64,000 bases of DNA from NCBI GenBank assembly GCA_947627215.1, contig CANQVD010000005.1:1-64000 (forward strand). The letters run 5' to 3'. Below are positions 1 through 7,165 of this stretch, piece after piece. Every line of letters starts with the position of its first letter. Position 1 is the stretch's first letter. The notes beneath the pieces were generated by a model. The model ran no database searches, was not told where the DNA came from, and saw only the letters and a program-made list of their open reading frames with translations. A program made the translations under genes and the position numbers. Source of the DNA: an uncultured Eisenbergiella sp. (lineage in GTDB: Bacteria; Bacillota; Clostridia; Lachnospirales; Lachnospiraceae).

Positions 1-133
1 TATCCTCCTGTATCGCAGGCGGACACGCAAGGCAGATCGTATTTTCGTCTACAAAGCGTGCCCTGCCTTTTTTCACAAGACCTCTGGCCCTTTTCGGGTA
101 GGTCGCTTCATATTCTCTGCCTGTTTCATCCAT
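1..133 (-). CDS. Conserved hypothetical protein, N-terminal part only
   Basis: A reverse-strand gene enters the window; its first 44 codons are visible, starting at the ATG at 133-131. The residues begin MDETGREYEATYPKRARGLV and continue with KKGRARFVDENTICLACPP. This N-terminus resembles one I recall from short clostridial proteins of unknown function, with a Lys/Arg-rich stretch followed by Cys-x-x-x motifs. The rest of the protein lies beyond the left edge, so domain and function cannot be judged. A good promoter lies about 100 bp upstream on the same strand (234-262). The Shine-Dalgarno match is weak. The frame is well supported, the function unknown. Confidence 0.7.
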   Translation of the reverse strand, partial: MDETGREYEATYPKRARGLVKKGRARFVDENTICLACPPAIQED

Positions 134-233
134 CACGGAAATTTTTTTTTCGATGGGATCCAACCCCCCTTTATATGATGATGTACGGAACTGCGTTTTT
201 TGCGATGAGTGTCTTCTCCGTCCCGCTTCCTTC

Positions 234-262
234 ATTGTATCATCCGGTGGAAGGGGCGTCAA
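234..262 (-). promoter_or_regulatory. Predicted sigma-A promoter for the gene at 1-133
   Basis: On the reverse strand, TTGACG (262-257) is followed by a 17-nt spacer and TACAAT (239-234), preceded by the TG of an extended -10 (TGATACAAT). Transcription would start near 227 and leave a leader of about 95 nt before the ATG at 133. Confidence 0.6.
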
Positions 263-462
263 GAAAAACGCGCACAGGACGGCCGCCGGTTGTCCCGGAC
301 ATCGCCGGAATGTTCGGGGACAGGGCGGAATATACATGAAATGGGAATCCGCTGACCGACGGCCGCATGCCGCGGCCCTGCAGCGAAGGGAAAAATTGCC
401 GCCCTTTGCGGATGCGCAGCAGACGGAAAGCGGGCCGAATGAAAAAGATGGGAGAGATGAAT
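263..462. other. Intergenic stretch with no supported gene
   Basis: Together with 134-233 this makes a gap of about 330 nt between the divergent genes at 133 and 463. Open frames here lack ribosome sites and do not look like proteins. Apart from the reverse promoter at 234-262 and the ribosome site GGGAGAG at 450-456, I see nothing in it. No clear forward promoter was identified for the gene at 463. Confidence 0.5.
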
Positions 463-849
463 ATGGGAAACATGAGACAGGCGCAGAAGGCCGCGCCCGC
501 TGTTCCGGTGACGCTGGTCAAATGCCTGCTGGCCGCATATCTTCTGACGGGGGCGGGGCTGCTTCTGCTGGCGCTGCTTCTGTATCGGCTTCAGTTGTCG
601 GAGAATATCGTAAACATCGGCATTATCGTGATCTACGCGCTTTCGTCCCTGGCCGCGGGGTTCCTCTGCGGAAAATGTGTGAAGGACCGGCGCTTTCTCT
701 GGGGGCTGATCTGCGGCGTTCTGTATTTCTGCGTGCTGGCGGCGCTGACGTTGGCTGTGAACCATTCCTTCCGGGACCTGAACACCCGGTTCTTCACAAC
801 CCTCATGATCTGCGCGGGCAGCGGCATGCTGGGAGGCATGATCAGCTAA
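463..849 (+). CDS. TIGR04086-type small membrane protein
   Basis: A 128-residue integral membrane protein. Four hydrophobic segments are visible: around residues 15-40 (VTLVKCLLAAYLLTGAGLLL), 47-67, 75-95 and 108-125. The C-terminal half ends in a Gly/Met-rich segment (GSGMLGGMIS). Proteins of this size and pattern immediately upstream of the SCIFF peptide gene belong to the TIGR04086 family in Lachnospiraceae; its function is unknown. I chose the ATG at 463 because GGGAGAG lies 6 nt upstream; in-frame ATGs at 439, 448 and 457 are weaker. A giant palindrome separates it from scfA. Confidence 0.75.
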   Translation: MGNMRQAQKAAPAVPVTLVKCLLAAYLLTGAGLLLLALLLYRLQLSENIVNIGIIVIYALSSLAAGFLCGKCVKDRRFLWGLICGVLYFCVLAALTLAVNHSFRDLNTRFFTTLMICAGSGMLGGMIS

Positions 850-853
850 GACA

Positions 854-1106
854 GGCGGACAGCGCCCATCCATACGCGCGCAGGAGCCGGAACGACCCCC
901 GCCCCGTCCGTCCGCGCGCATTCCTTTTCCGGACGCGCTCCCGCTCGAAGAAAAACGCAGCGGTTCTAAGTTCAGCCGCGTCCTGTCGGACTTGCTTCAC
1001 TAAGAACCGGCGTTTTTCTACGGTCCGGGAAAATGGAATGCGCGCGGGCGGACGGGCCGGGGTTCGTTCCGGGCTCCTGCGCGCGTATGGATGGGCGCTG
1101 CCCGCC
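854..1106. repeat. Giant palindrome A: 69-nt conserved core inside about 80-nt inverted arms
   Basis: Bases 854-934 pair with 1023-1106. The outermost 35 bp contain a single mismatch, and the inner part has a few indels. Nested inside, 950-1018 is a second hairpin which, read on the reverse strand, begins GAAAAACGCCGGTTCTTAG and ends with CGTTTTTC. The same core, with its first 19 bases identical, occurs on the forward strand at 19665-19734 inside completely different arms. The element fills most of the gap between the membrane protein gene and the scfA promoter. It carries no plausible protein. It could be a structured RNA, a MITE-like insertion, or the product of an inverted-duplication event. 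Confidence 0.85.
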
Positions 1107-1136
1107 GCGAAAAATAGAAGTTTTTGAAAAAAGTAC

Positions 1137-1165
1137 TTTTCCTCGCTTTCTTTTTATGCTATACT
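1137..1165 (+). promoter_or_regulatory. Predicted promoter of scfA (extended -10)
   Basis: TATACT at 1160-1165 is preceded by TG at 1157-1158, giving TGCTATACT. The -35 position (1137-1142, TTTTCC) is poor, as is usual with an extended -10. A TTGAAA at 1124-1129 is too far away (30 nt). The start would be near 1172, about 57 nt before scfA. Confidence 0.5.
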
Positions 1166-1228
1166 GTACGAAGTTATGAAAAAGACGGCTCCCGTCGGGA
1201 GAGGATCGGAAGGAGGAGGCCAGGAAAG

Positions 1229-1372
1229 ATGAAGCATATCAAGACATTGACAACAAGGGACCTGAAGGAATCCATGAAAAAGGGCGGCTGTATGGAGTGT
1301 CAGACATCCTGCCAGTCTGCATGCAAGACATCCTGCACAGTAGGAAATCAGAGCTGTGAAAAGGTAAAATAA
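1229..1372 (+). CDS. scfA: SCIFF ranthipeptide precursor (six-cysteine peptide)
   Basis: A 47-residue ribosomally made precursor peptide of the SCIFF family (six Cys in forty-five residues), found in almost all Clostridia. It begins MKHIKTLTTRDLKESMKKGG, and the cysteines are at positions 21, 24, 28, 32, 36 and 43, the family pattern. In this family the radical SAM enzyme ScfB installs thioether cross-links from Cys to Thr or other residues; the natural role of the mature peptide is not settled. AGGAGG about 12 nt upstream supports the ATG at 1229. The maturase gene scfB follows after a hairpin at 1391-1418. Confidence 0.95.
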   Translation: MKHIKTLTTRDLKESMKKGGCMECQTSCQSACKTSCTVGNQSCEKVK

Positions 1373-1390
1373 GCAGACGGAAAACAGTTT

Positions 1391-1420
1391 ATAAGCAGCG
1401 ATTCCCATCGCTGCTTATTA
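1391..1420 (+). terminator. Hairpin between scfA and scfB (terminator or attenuator)
   Basis: A perfect 12-bp stem (1391-1402 with 1407-1418) closed by a TCCC loop; the stem itself ends in an AT-rich stretch, TTATTATAC, rather than a long T run. It lies between the peptide gene and its maturase. It would permit partial readthrough, giving more precursor than enzyme, or it may protect the scfA message 3' end. Confidence 0.65.
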
Positions 1421-1483
1421 TACGTGTACCGCAGACGGCCCGCGGCGGCATGCGGCGCGGGGATAGAAAGGATATTTATTTTA

Positions 1484-2941
1484 GTGATACATCAGTTTCA
1501 GAATAACGGTTACAGCATCGTGATGGACGTGAACAGCGGCAGCGTTCACGTGGTGGATGATGTGGTATATCGGGCCATTCCGACGGCGGAGCGGCTCTGG
1601 CAGGCGGGCGTGCGGGACGCACAGACGCTGGCGAAGGCGCTGGCCGCAGAGGTCCCGGAGGCGGGACAGGCTGCCGAGGCGGCGGAAGCGGGACAGGCCG
1701 CAGGGCCTCAGGCCGGACTCAAAGGGGCTGTCCCAACAGAGGAGCTTCTTGGCGCGGCGGAGGAGATCCTGGAGCTGGCCGGGGCGGGCGCGCTTTTTGC
1801 GGAGGATATCTACGAGCCCTATATCGACAGCTTTGCCGACCGGCCCACCGTCGTCAAGGCGCTGTGCCTGCACATCGCCCATGACTGCAACTTGGCCTGC
1901 GCGTACTGCTTCGCCGGGGAAGGAGAATATCACGGCAGGCGGGCGCTGATGTCTTTTGAAGTAGGGAAAAAGGCGCTGGATTTCCTGGTGAAGAATTCCG
2001 GGAACCGGATCAACCTGGAGGTGGATTTTTTCGGCGGCGAACCGTTGATGAACTGGCAGGTGGTGAAGGATCTGGTGGCCTACGGACGGAGCCTGGAGCA
2101 GCCTTACCATAAGAAATTCCGATTCACGCTGACCACCAACGGCGTGCTTCTGGACGATGAGGTACAGGAATTCGTCAACCGGGAAATGAGCAATGTGGTC
2201 TTGAGCATTGACGGGCGGAAGGAGATCCACGACCGGATGCGCCCGTTCCGGGGCGGTCAGGGCAGCTACGACGCGATCGTTCCGAAATTTCAGAAGCTGG
2301 CAGAAAGCCGGAACCAGACCAATTATTATGTGCGCGGCACCTTCACCCACAACAATCCGGATTTTTCGCAGGATGTGCTGCATCTGGCGGATCTGGGCTT
2401 TAAACAGATCTCCGTGGAGCCCGTGGTGGCGGACCCGAAGGAGCCCTATGCGCTGCGGGAGGAGGATCTGCCGAAGCTGAAGGAAGAATACGACAGGCTG
2501 GCGCGGGAGCTCCTTCAGAGAAGAAAAGAAGGAAAAGGCTTCAACTTTTTCCACTTCATGATCGATTTGAGCGGCGGTCCCTGCGTGGCAAAGCGGCTTT
2601 CCGGCTGCGGATCGGGCACGGAATATCTGGCGGTGACGCCCTGGGGCGATCTGTATCCCTGCCATCAGTTCGTGGGGAATGAGGATTTCTGTCTGGGCAA
2701 TGTGAACGAAGGGGTCCTGCGTCAGGATATCGTTTCCGAATTTAAGAAATGCAACGTTTATTCCAGAGAGAAGTGTCGGAGCTGCTTCGCGAGGTTCTAC
2801 TGCAGCGGCGGCTGCGCGGCCAATGCCTGGAACAGCAGCGGCGATATCAACGGCGCCTACGAGCTGGGCTGCGAACTGCAGAAAAAGCGCGTGGAATGCG
2901 CGATCATGATAAAAGCGGCGCTGGCCGATGAAGAAGAATAA
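1484..2941 (+). CDS. scfB: SCIFF maturase, radical SAM/SPASM thioether synthase
   Basis: A 485-residue radical SAM enzyme that cross-links the ScfA peptide. The 4Fe-4S cluster motif CxxxCxxC is at C135, C139 and C142 (CNLACAYC), after an N-terminal peptide-binding region that starts VIHQFQNNGYSIVMDVNSGS. The auxiliary-cluster SPASM domain is at the C-terminus, with CRSCFARFYCSGGCAANAW visible. The start is the GTG at 1484, where similarity to the family begins and AGAAAGGA lies upstream; an upstream ATG at 1424 would add an unrelated 20 residues. Residues about 57-83 form an Ala/Gly/Gln-rich insertion with AGQAA repeats that I do not recall from other ScfB proteins. Confidence 0.94.
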   Translation: MIHQFQNNGYSIVMDVNSGSVHVVDDVVYRAIPTAERLWQAGVRDAQTLAKALAAEVPEAGQAAEAAEAGQAAGPQAGLKGAVPTEELLGAAEEILELAGAGALFAEDIYEPYIDSFADRPTVVKALCLHIAHDCNLACAYCFAGEGEYHGRRALMSFEVGKKALDFLVKNSGNRINLEVDFFGGEPLMNWQVVKDLVAYGRSLEQPYHKKFRFTLTTNGVLLDDEVQEFVNREMSNVVLSIDGRKEIHDRMRPFRGGQGSYDAIVPKFQKLAESRNQTNYYVRGTFTHNNPDFSQDVLHLADLGFKQISVEPVVADPKEPYALREEDLPKLKEEYDRLARELLQRRKEGKGFNFFHFMIDLSGGPCVAKRLSGCGSGTEYLAVTPWGDLYPCHQFVGNEDFCLGNVNEGVLRQDIVSEFKKCNVYSREKCRSCFARFYCSGGCAANAWNSSGDINGAYELGCELQKKRVECAIMIKAALADEEE

Positions 2942-2954
2942 GGAGAATGGAAAA

Positions 2955-5177
2955 ATGGACAAGAAAAAAGGGATTATCACACTGGTCGCCGCGGTGGCGC
3001 TCCTGATCGCCTGTACGTTTGTGGCGGTGTTCGGTGTGGATTCCGCGACCAAGACCGGTTCGGCTTCCAACATCAAGCTGGGACTTGATCTGGCGGGCGG
3101 CGTGAGCATCACGTACGAGGTGGTGGGAGACGGCAATCCCAGCGCGGAGGACATGAGCGATACGATCTTTAAGCTGCAGCAGCGCGCGGACAGCTATTCC
3201 ACCGAGGCGCAGGTCTATCAGGAGGGCAGCGACCGCATCAATATCGAGATTCCCGGCGTGTCCGACGCCAACGCGATCCTGGAGGAGCTGGGCAGCCCCG
3301 GTTCCCTGATGTTCATGGATACCAACGGCGAGGTGGTGCTGACCGGCACCGATGTGGCGGACGCCCAGGCCGGATATCAGTCCGACGATCTGGGCAATCA
3401 GGAGCCTGTGGTATCCTTAAGCCTGACGGACGAGGGCACGAAGAAATTCGCGGACGCCACGAAGGCGGCTTATCCCAACCATGATGTGATCTATATCATT
3501 TACGATAACGAGGTGGTCAGCTCGCCCAGGGTGCAGGCGGAGATCACCGACGGACGTGCCGTGATCAACGGAATGGGCTCCTATGAGGAGGCGAATATTC
3601 TGGCTTCCACCATCCGGATCGGCGGCCTGTCCCTGGAGCTGTCCGAGATGCGTTCCAACGTGGTGGGCGCCCAACTGGGCAGCAATGCCATCCGGACGAG
3701 CCTGATCGCCGGCGCCATTGGTCTCGCCGTCATCGTCATTTTCATGATCGCGGTCTACTGGATCCCCGGCGTGGCCAGTTCTCTGGCGCTGTGCCTGTAC
3801 ACCGTCATGCTGGTGCTTTTGCTGAACGGCTTTGATATGACCCTGACGCTTCCGGGCATCGCCGGCATCATCCTTTCCATCGGTATGGCCGTGGATGCCA
3901 ACGTCATCATATTCGCCCGTATCCGGGAGGAGATCGCCACCGGCAAGACGGTGCGCTCCTCCATCAAGATCGGCTTCCAGAAGGCATTTTCCGCCATCTT
4001 CGACGGCAACGTGACCACGCTGATCGCGGCAGCGGTGCTGGGCTGGATGGGGACGGGCACGATCAAGGGATTCGCGCAGACGCTGGCGCTCGGTATCGTG
4101 TTGTCCATGTTCACGGCGCTGGTGGTGACCCGCCTGATCCTGAACGCGCTGTATGCGGTCGGGTTCCAGGCTGAAAAATATTACGGCCGGGCGAAGGACA
4201 GGGCGCCCATCGATTTCCTGGGCAAAAAGGCGGTATTCTTCGCGATTTCCGGAGCGGTGATCCTGGCCGGCTTCGTATTCATGGGGATCAATAAGGCCTC
4301 CATCGGCAATCAGCTGAACTACAGCCTGGAGTTCATCGGCGGCACCTCCACCAATGTGACATTCCCGGAGAACAGAAGCATCGAGGATCTGGACGTGAAC
4401 GTGGTGCCCGTGATCGAGGATATCAGCGGCGATCCCAACGTGCAGACGCAGAAGGTGCAGGGCACCAATGAGGTGATCTTCAAAACCCGCACCTTAAGCG
4501 TGGAGCAGAGAGAAGAACTGAATGAGGCGCTGGCGGAGCAGTTCGGCGTGGATGAGTCGGGCATCACGGCGGAGACCATCAGTTCCACCATCAGCTCCGA
4601 GATGCGTTCCAGCGCGGTCCTGGCGATCCTGGTTTCCACGGTGCTGATGCTGGTTTATATCTGGTTCCGGTTCAAGGATATCCGGTTCGGCGCCAGCAGC
4701 GTGCTGGCCCTGCTGCATGACGTGCTGGTGGTGCTGGCGTTTTACGCCATCGCGAAGGTGTCCGTGGGCAATACCTTTATCGCCTGTATGCTGACCATCG
4801 TCGGTTATTCCATCAACGCCACCATCGTCATCTTCGACCGTGTGCGTGAGAACCTGCAGTTGGCCGGCAGCAAGGTCGATCTGCGGCGGCTGGTGGATCA
4901 GAGCGTCACCCAGACGCTGTCCAGGAGCATTTTTACGTCCCTGACCACGTTTATCATGGTGGCGGCGCTGTATGTGCTGGGCGTGTCCAGCATCAAGGAA
5001 TTCGCCCTGCCGCTGATGGTGGGCATCGTCTGCGGCGCGTATTCCTCCGTATGTCTGACCGGCGCGATGTGGTATCTGATGCGCACGAAGCTGGTGAAAA
5101 AGGAAGCGGCTGTACAGGGCGGGAAGGCGTCCGCCGGACAGGGAAAGAAAGCGTCCGGAAAAGCGGCGAAGGGATAA
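2955..5177 (+). CDS. secDF: Protein translocase SecD/SecF fusion
   Basis: A 740-residue fused SecDF, the RND-type membrane partner of SecYEG that uses proton motive force to complete protein export. The SecD half carries LGLDLAGGVSITYE near residue 36 and SIGMAVDANVIIFARIREE in its membrane domain. The SecF half carries the second periplasmic-type segment (LEFIGGTSTNVTF) and IVGYSINATIVIFDRVREN. Twelve membrane segments are expected. The tail is basic and Gly/Lys-rich. The start at 2955 has AGGAG 9 nt upstream; an in-frame ATG at 2928 would overlap scfB by 14 nt. Adjacency of scfAB to secDF is a conserved clostridial arrangement and suggests coupling of SCIFF with export. Confidence 0.95.
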   Translation: MDKKKGIITLVAAVALLIACTFVAVFGVDSATKTGSASNIKLGLDLAGGVSITYEVVGDGNPSAEDMSDTIFKLQQRADSYSTEAQVYQEGSDRINIEIPGVSDANAILEELGSPGSLMFMDTNGEVVLTGTDVADAQAGYQSDDLGNQEPVVSLSLTDEGTKKFADATKAAYPNHDVIYIIYDNEVVSSPRVQAEITDGRAVINGMGSYEEANILASTIRIGGLSLELSEMRSNVVGAQLGSNAIRTSLIAGAIGLAVIVIFMIAVYWIPGVASSLALCLYTVMLVLLLNGFDMTLTLPGIAGIILSIGMAVDANVIIFARIREEIATGKTVRSSIKIGFQKAFSAIFDGNVTTLIAAAVLGWMGTGTIKGFAQTLALGIVLSMFTALVVTRLILNALYAVGFQAEKYYGRAKDRAPIDFLGKKAVFFAISGAVILAGFVFMGINKASIGNQLNYSLEFIGGTSTNVTFPENRSIEDLDVNVVPVIEDISGDPNVQTQKVQGTNEVIFKTRTLSVEQREELNEALAEQFGVDESGITAETISSTISSEMRSSAVLAILVSTVLMLVYIWFRFKDIRFGASSVLALLHDVLVVLAFYAIAKVSVGNTFIACMLTIVGYSINATIVIFDRVRENLQLAGSKVDLRRLVDQSVTQTLSRSIFTSLTTFIMVAALYVLGVSSIKEFALPLMVGIVCGAYSSVCLTGAMWYLMRTKLVKKEAAVQGGKASAGQGKKASGKAAKG

Positions 5178-5223
5178 CGCGGCACGGATATAATTTCATA
5201 AAAAGAAGTGCAGGCAGTGAAAT

Positions 5224-7050
5224 ATGGCGAAATGGTATGTGGCTGCGAAGAGGGCCGATTTTGACGGGATCGCGCGGAAGTATCATATCAGCCCGGTAAC
5301 GGCGCGCATTCTCCGGAACCGGGATGTGGTGGGGGATGAGGCTATCGGGCGGTATCTGTACGGTACGGTCAGTGAGCTGTATGATCCGGCATCGCTTCCG
5401 GGAATCGAAGAAGCGGCGGCACTTTTGAAGAGAAAGATCGGGGAGGGCAGGTCCATCCGCGTCATAGGAGACTATGACGCGGACGGGATCTGTTCTTCTT
5501 ATATTTTAAAGAAAGGGCTGCAGAGTCTCGGGGCGGCGGTGGATACGGCGATCCCGCACCGGGTGAGAGACGGATACGGGCTGAACGATCATCTGGTGGA
5601 GGACGCCCGCAGGGACGGGGTGGATACGATCCTGACCTGTGACAACGGCATCGCCGCGGCGGATCAGATCCGTCTGGCGAAAACGCTTGGCATGACCGTC
5701 ATTGTGACGGACCACCATGAGGTCCCTTATGAGGAAGGAACGGAGGAAGAGACTGGCGGGACGGTGCGGCGGCATATTCTTCCGCCGGCAGACGTGATCG
5801 CGGATCCTAAGCTGCCCGGTTGTACCTGTCCCTTTCCGGAGATCTGCGGGGCCGTGGTGGCCTTCAAGCTGATCCAGCGGCTTTTCGCGGACTGCGGCTG
5901 TCCGGGGATTCATACGGATGCGTCCCTGCCCGCCGGGGAGCGGAATGTGCTGGACGAGCTTCTGGAGCTGGCGGCCTTTGCCACGGTATGCGATGTGATG
6001 CGCCTGCAGGATGAGAACCGGATCCTCGTCCGGCACGGGCTCGCCCTGATGCAGGACAGCGCGAATCAGGGGCTGCGCGCGCTGATGGAGGTGAACGGGA
6101 TTCTGCCCGGAAGCGGCGGAAAGCGGATCGGGGCTTTTCATATCGGCTTCGTGCTGGGTCCCTGTCTGAACGCGTCCGGCCGGCTGGATACGGCGGCGCA
6201 CGCGCTGGCCCTTCTGGAAAGCGAAACCAGACAGGAGGCGGTTCCCCGGGCGGCCTATCTGAAACAGCTCAATGACAGCCGCAAGGAGATGACGGAGCGT
6301 TTCGTGGAAGAAGCGGCAGGGCTCATCGAGGGCGGGCCCCTGAAGGACGATCGGGTGCTGGTGGTGTTTTTGCCGGACTGTCATGAGAGCATCGCCGGGA
6401 TCATCGCGGGGCGCATCCGGGAGCGGTATTATAAGCCTGTGTTTGTGCTCACCCGGGGCGAGGATGGCGTGAAGGGAAGCGCCCGCTCCATTGAGGGCTA
6501 TCACATTTATGAGGAGATGACCAGATGCCGCCGGTTTTTCACCCGTTTCGGCGGACACAGGATGGCTGCGGGGCTCTCCATGCGGGAGGAGGATATCGGG
6601 GCGTTCCGCAGGGAGATCAACGCGCTCTGCAGGCTGACGCCGGAGGATCTGCAGGAGAAGATTCATATCGACGTCCCCATGCCCGTCTCCTACGTGAGCT
6701 ATTCCCTGGTGGAGGAGCTGGAGCGGCTGGAGCCCTTCGGAACGGGCAATCCCAGACCCGTTTTCGCGCAGAAGGACCTGCTGCTCCTTTCCGCCCGGGT
6801 GATGGGGCGGACGGGCAGCGCGCTGCGCTTCGCCGTGCAGGACGGCGCGGGAAGGCGGCTGGAAATGGTGTATTTCGGGGATCGGGAGGCCTTTGAAACC
6901 TGTGTGGCGCAAAAATACGGCCCGCACGCGATGGAGGCGCTGTACGAGGGGCGCGGCGGCGGACTTCGGATGAGCGTGGTTTATTATCCCGGTCTCAATA
7001 CCTATCAGGGAGAGACAAGGCTGCAGATCGTCATGCAGCAGTATATGTGA
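5224..7050 (+). CDS. recJ: Single-stranded-DNA-specific exonuclease RecJ
   Basis: A 608-residue 5'-3' single-strand DNA exonuclease of the DHH phosphoesterase superfamily, acting in recombination and mismatch repair. Metal-binding motifs are visible in order: GDYDADGICSSYIL (motif I, near residue 81), TCDNGIAAADQI, VTDHHE (the DHH motif, near 160), then NASGRLDTA and the DHHA1 signature GGHRMAAGLSM near 440. An OB-fold region follows to the end. The length is typical. It begins 46 nt after secDF and is probably cotranscribed. No strong ribosome site precedes the ATG at 5224. Confidence 0.95.
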   Translation: MAKWYVAAKRADFDGIARKYHISPVTARILRNRDVVGDEAIGRYLYGTVSELYDPASLPGIEEAAALLKRKIGEGRSIRVIGDYDADGICSSYILKKGLQSLGAAVDTAIPHRVRDGYGLNDHLVEDARRDGVDTILTCDNGIAAADQIRLAKTLGMTVIVTDHHEVPYEEGTEEETGGTVRRHILPPADVIADPKLPGCTCPFPEICGAVVAFKLIQRLFADCGCPGIHTDASLPAGERNVLDELLELAAFATVCDVMRLQDENRILVRHGLALMQDSANQGLRALMEVNGILPGSGGKRIGAFHIGFVLGPCLNASGRLDTAAHALALLESETRQEAVPRAAYLKQLNDSRKEMTERFVEEAAGLIEGGPLKDDRVLVVFLPDCHESIAGIIAGRIRERYYKPVFVLTRGEDGVKGSARSIEGYHIYEEMTRCRRFFTRFGGHRMAAGLSMREEDIGAFRREINALCRLTPEDLQEKIHIDVPMPVSYVSYSLVEELERLEPFGTGNPRPVFAQKDLLLLSARVMGRTGSALRFAVQDGAGRRLEMVYFGDREAFETCVAQKYGPHAMEALYEGRGGGLRMSVVYYPGLNTYQGETRLQIVMQQYM

Positions 7051-7165
7051 AGCCGCCTCGCCTGGTCCCGGAGGCCGCCGGCCGCTTGCAATGTGCAGAG
7101 GTTTCGTATAAAATAAGCTTGTAACGGCGCCGGAGTCTGCGCGGAGAAGGAAGGAGGCGGTAAGC

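Noticed and set aside
854-1106. Insertion sequence or IS remnant
   Set aside because: There is no transposase frame, no target-site duplication that I can see, and the arms differ completely from those of the other copy, unlike IS terminal repeats.
854-1106. Ordinary rho-independent terminator
   Set aside because: The palindrome is far longer than a terminator, lacks a terminal T run in the forward direction, and the same core occurs between divergent genes at 19588-19820.
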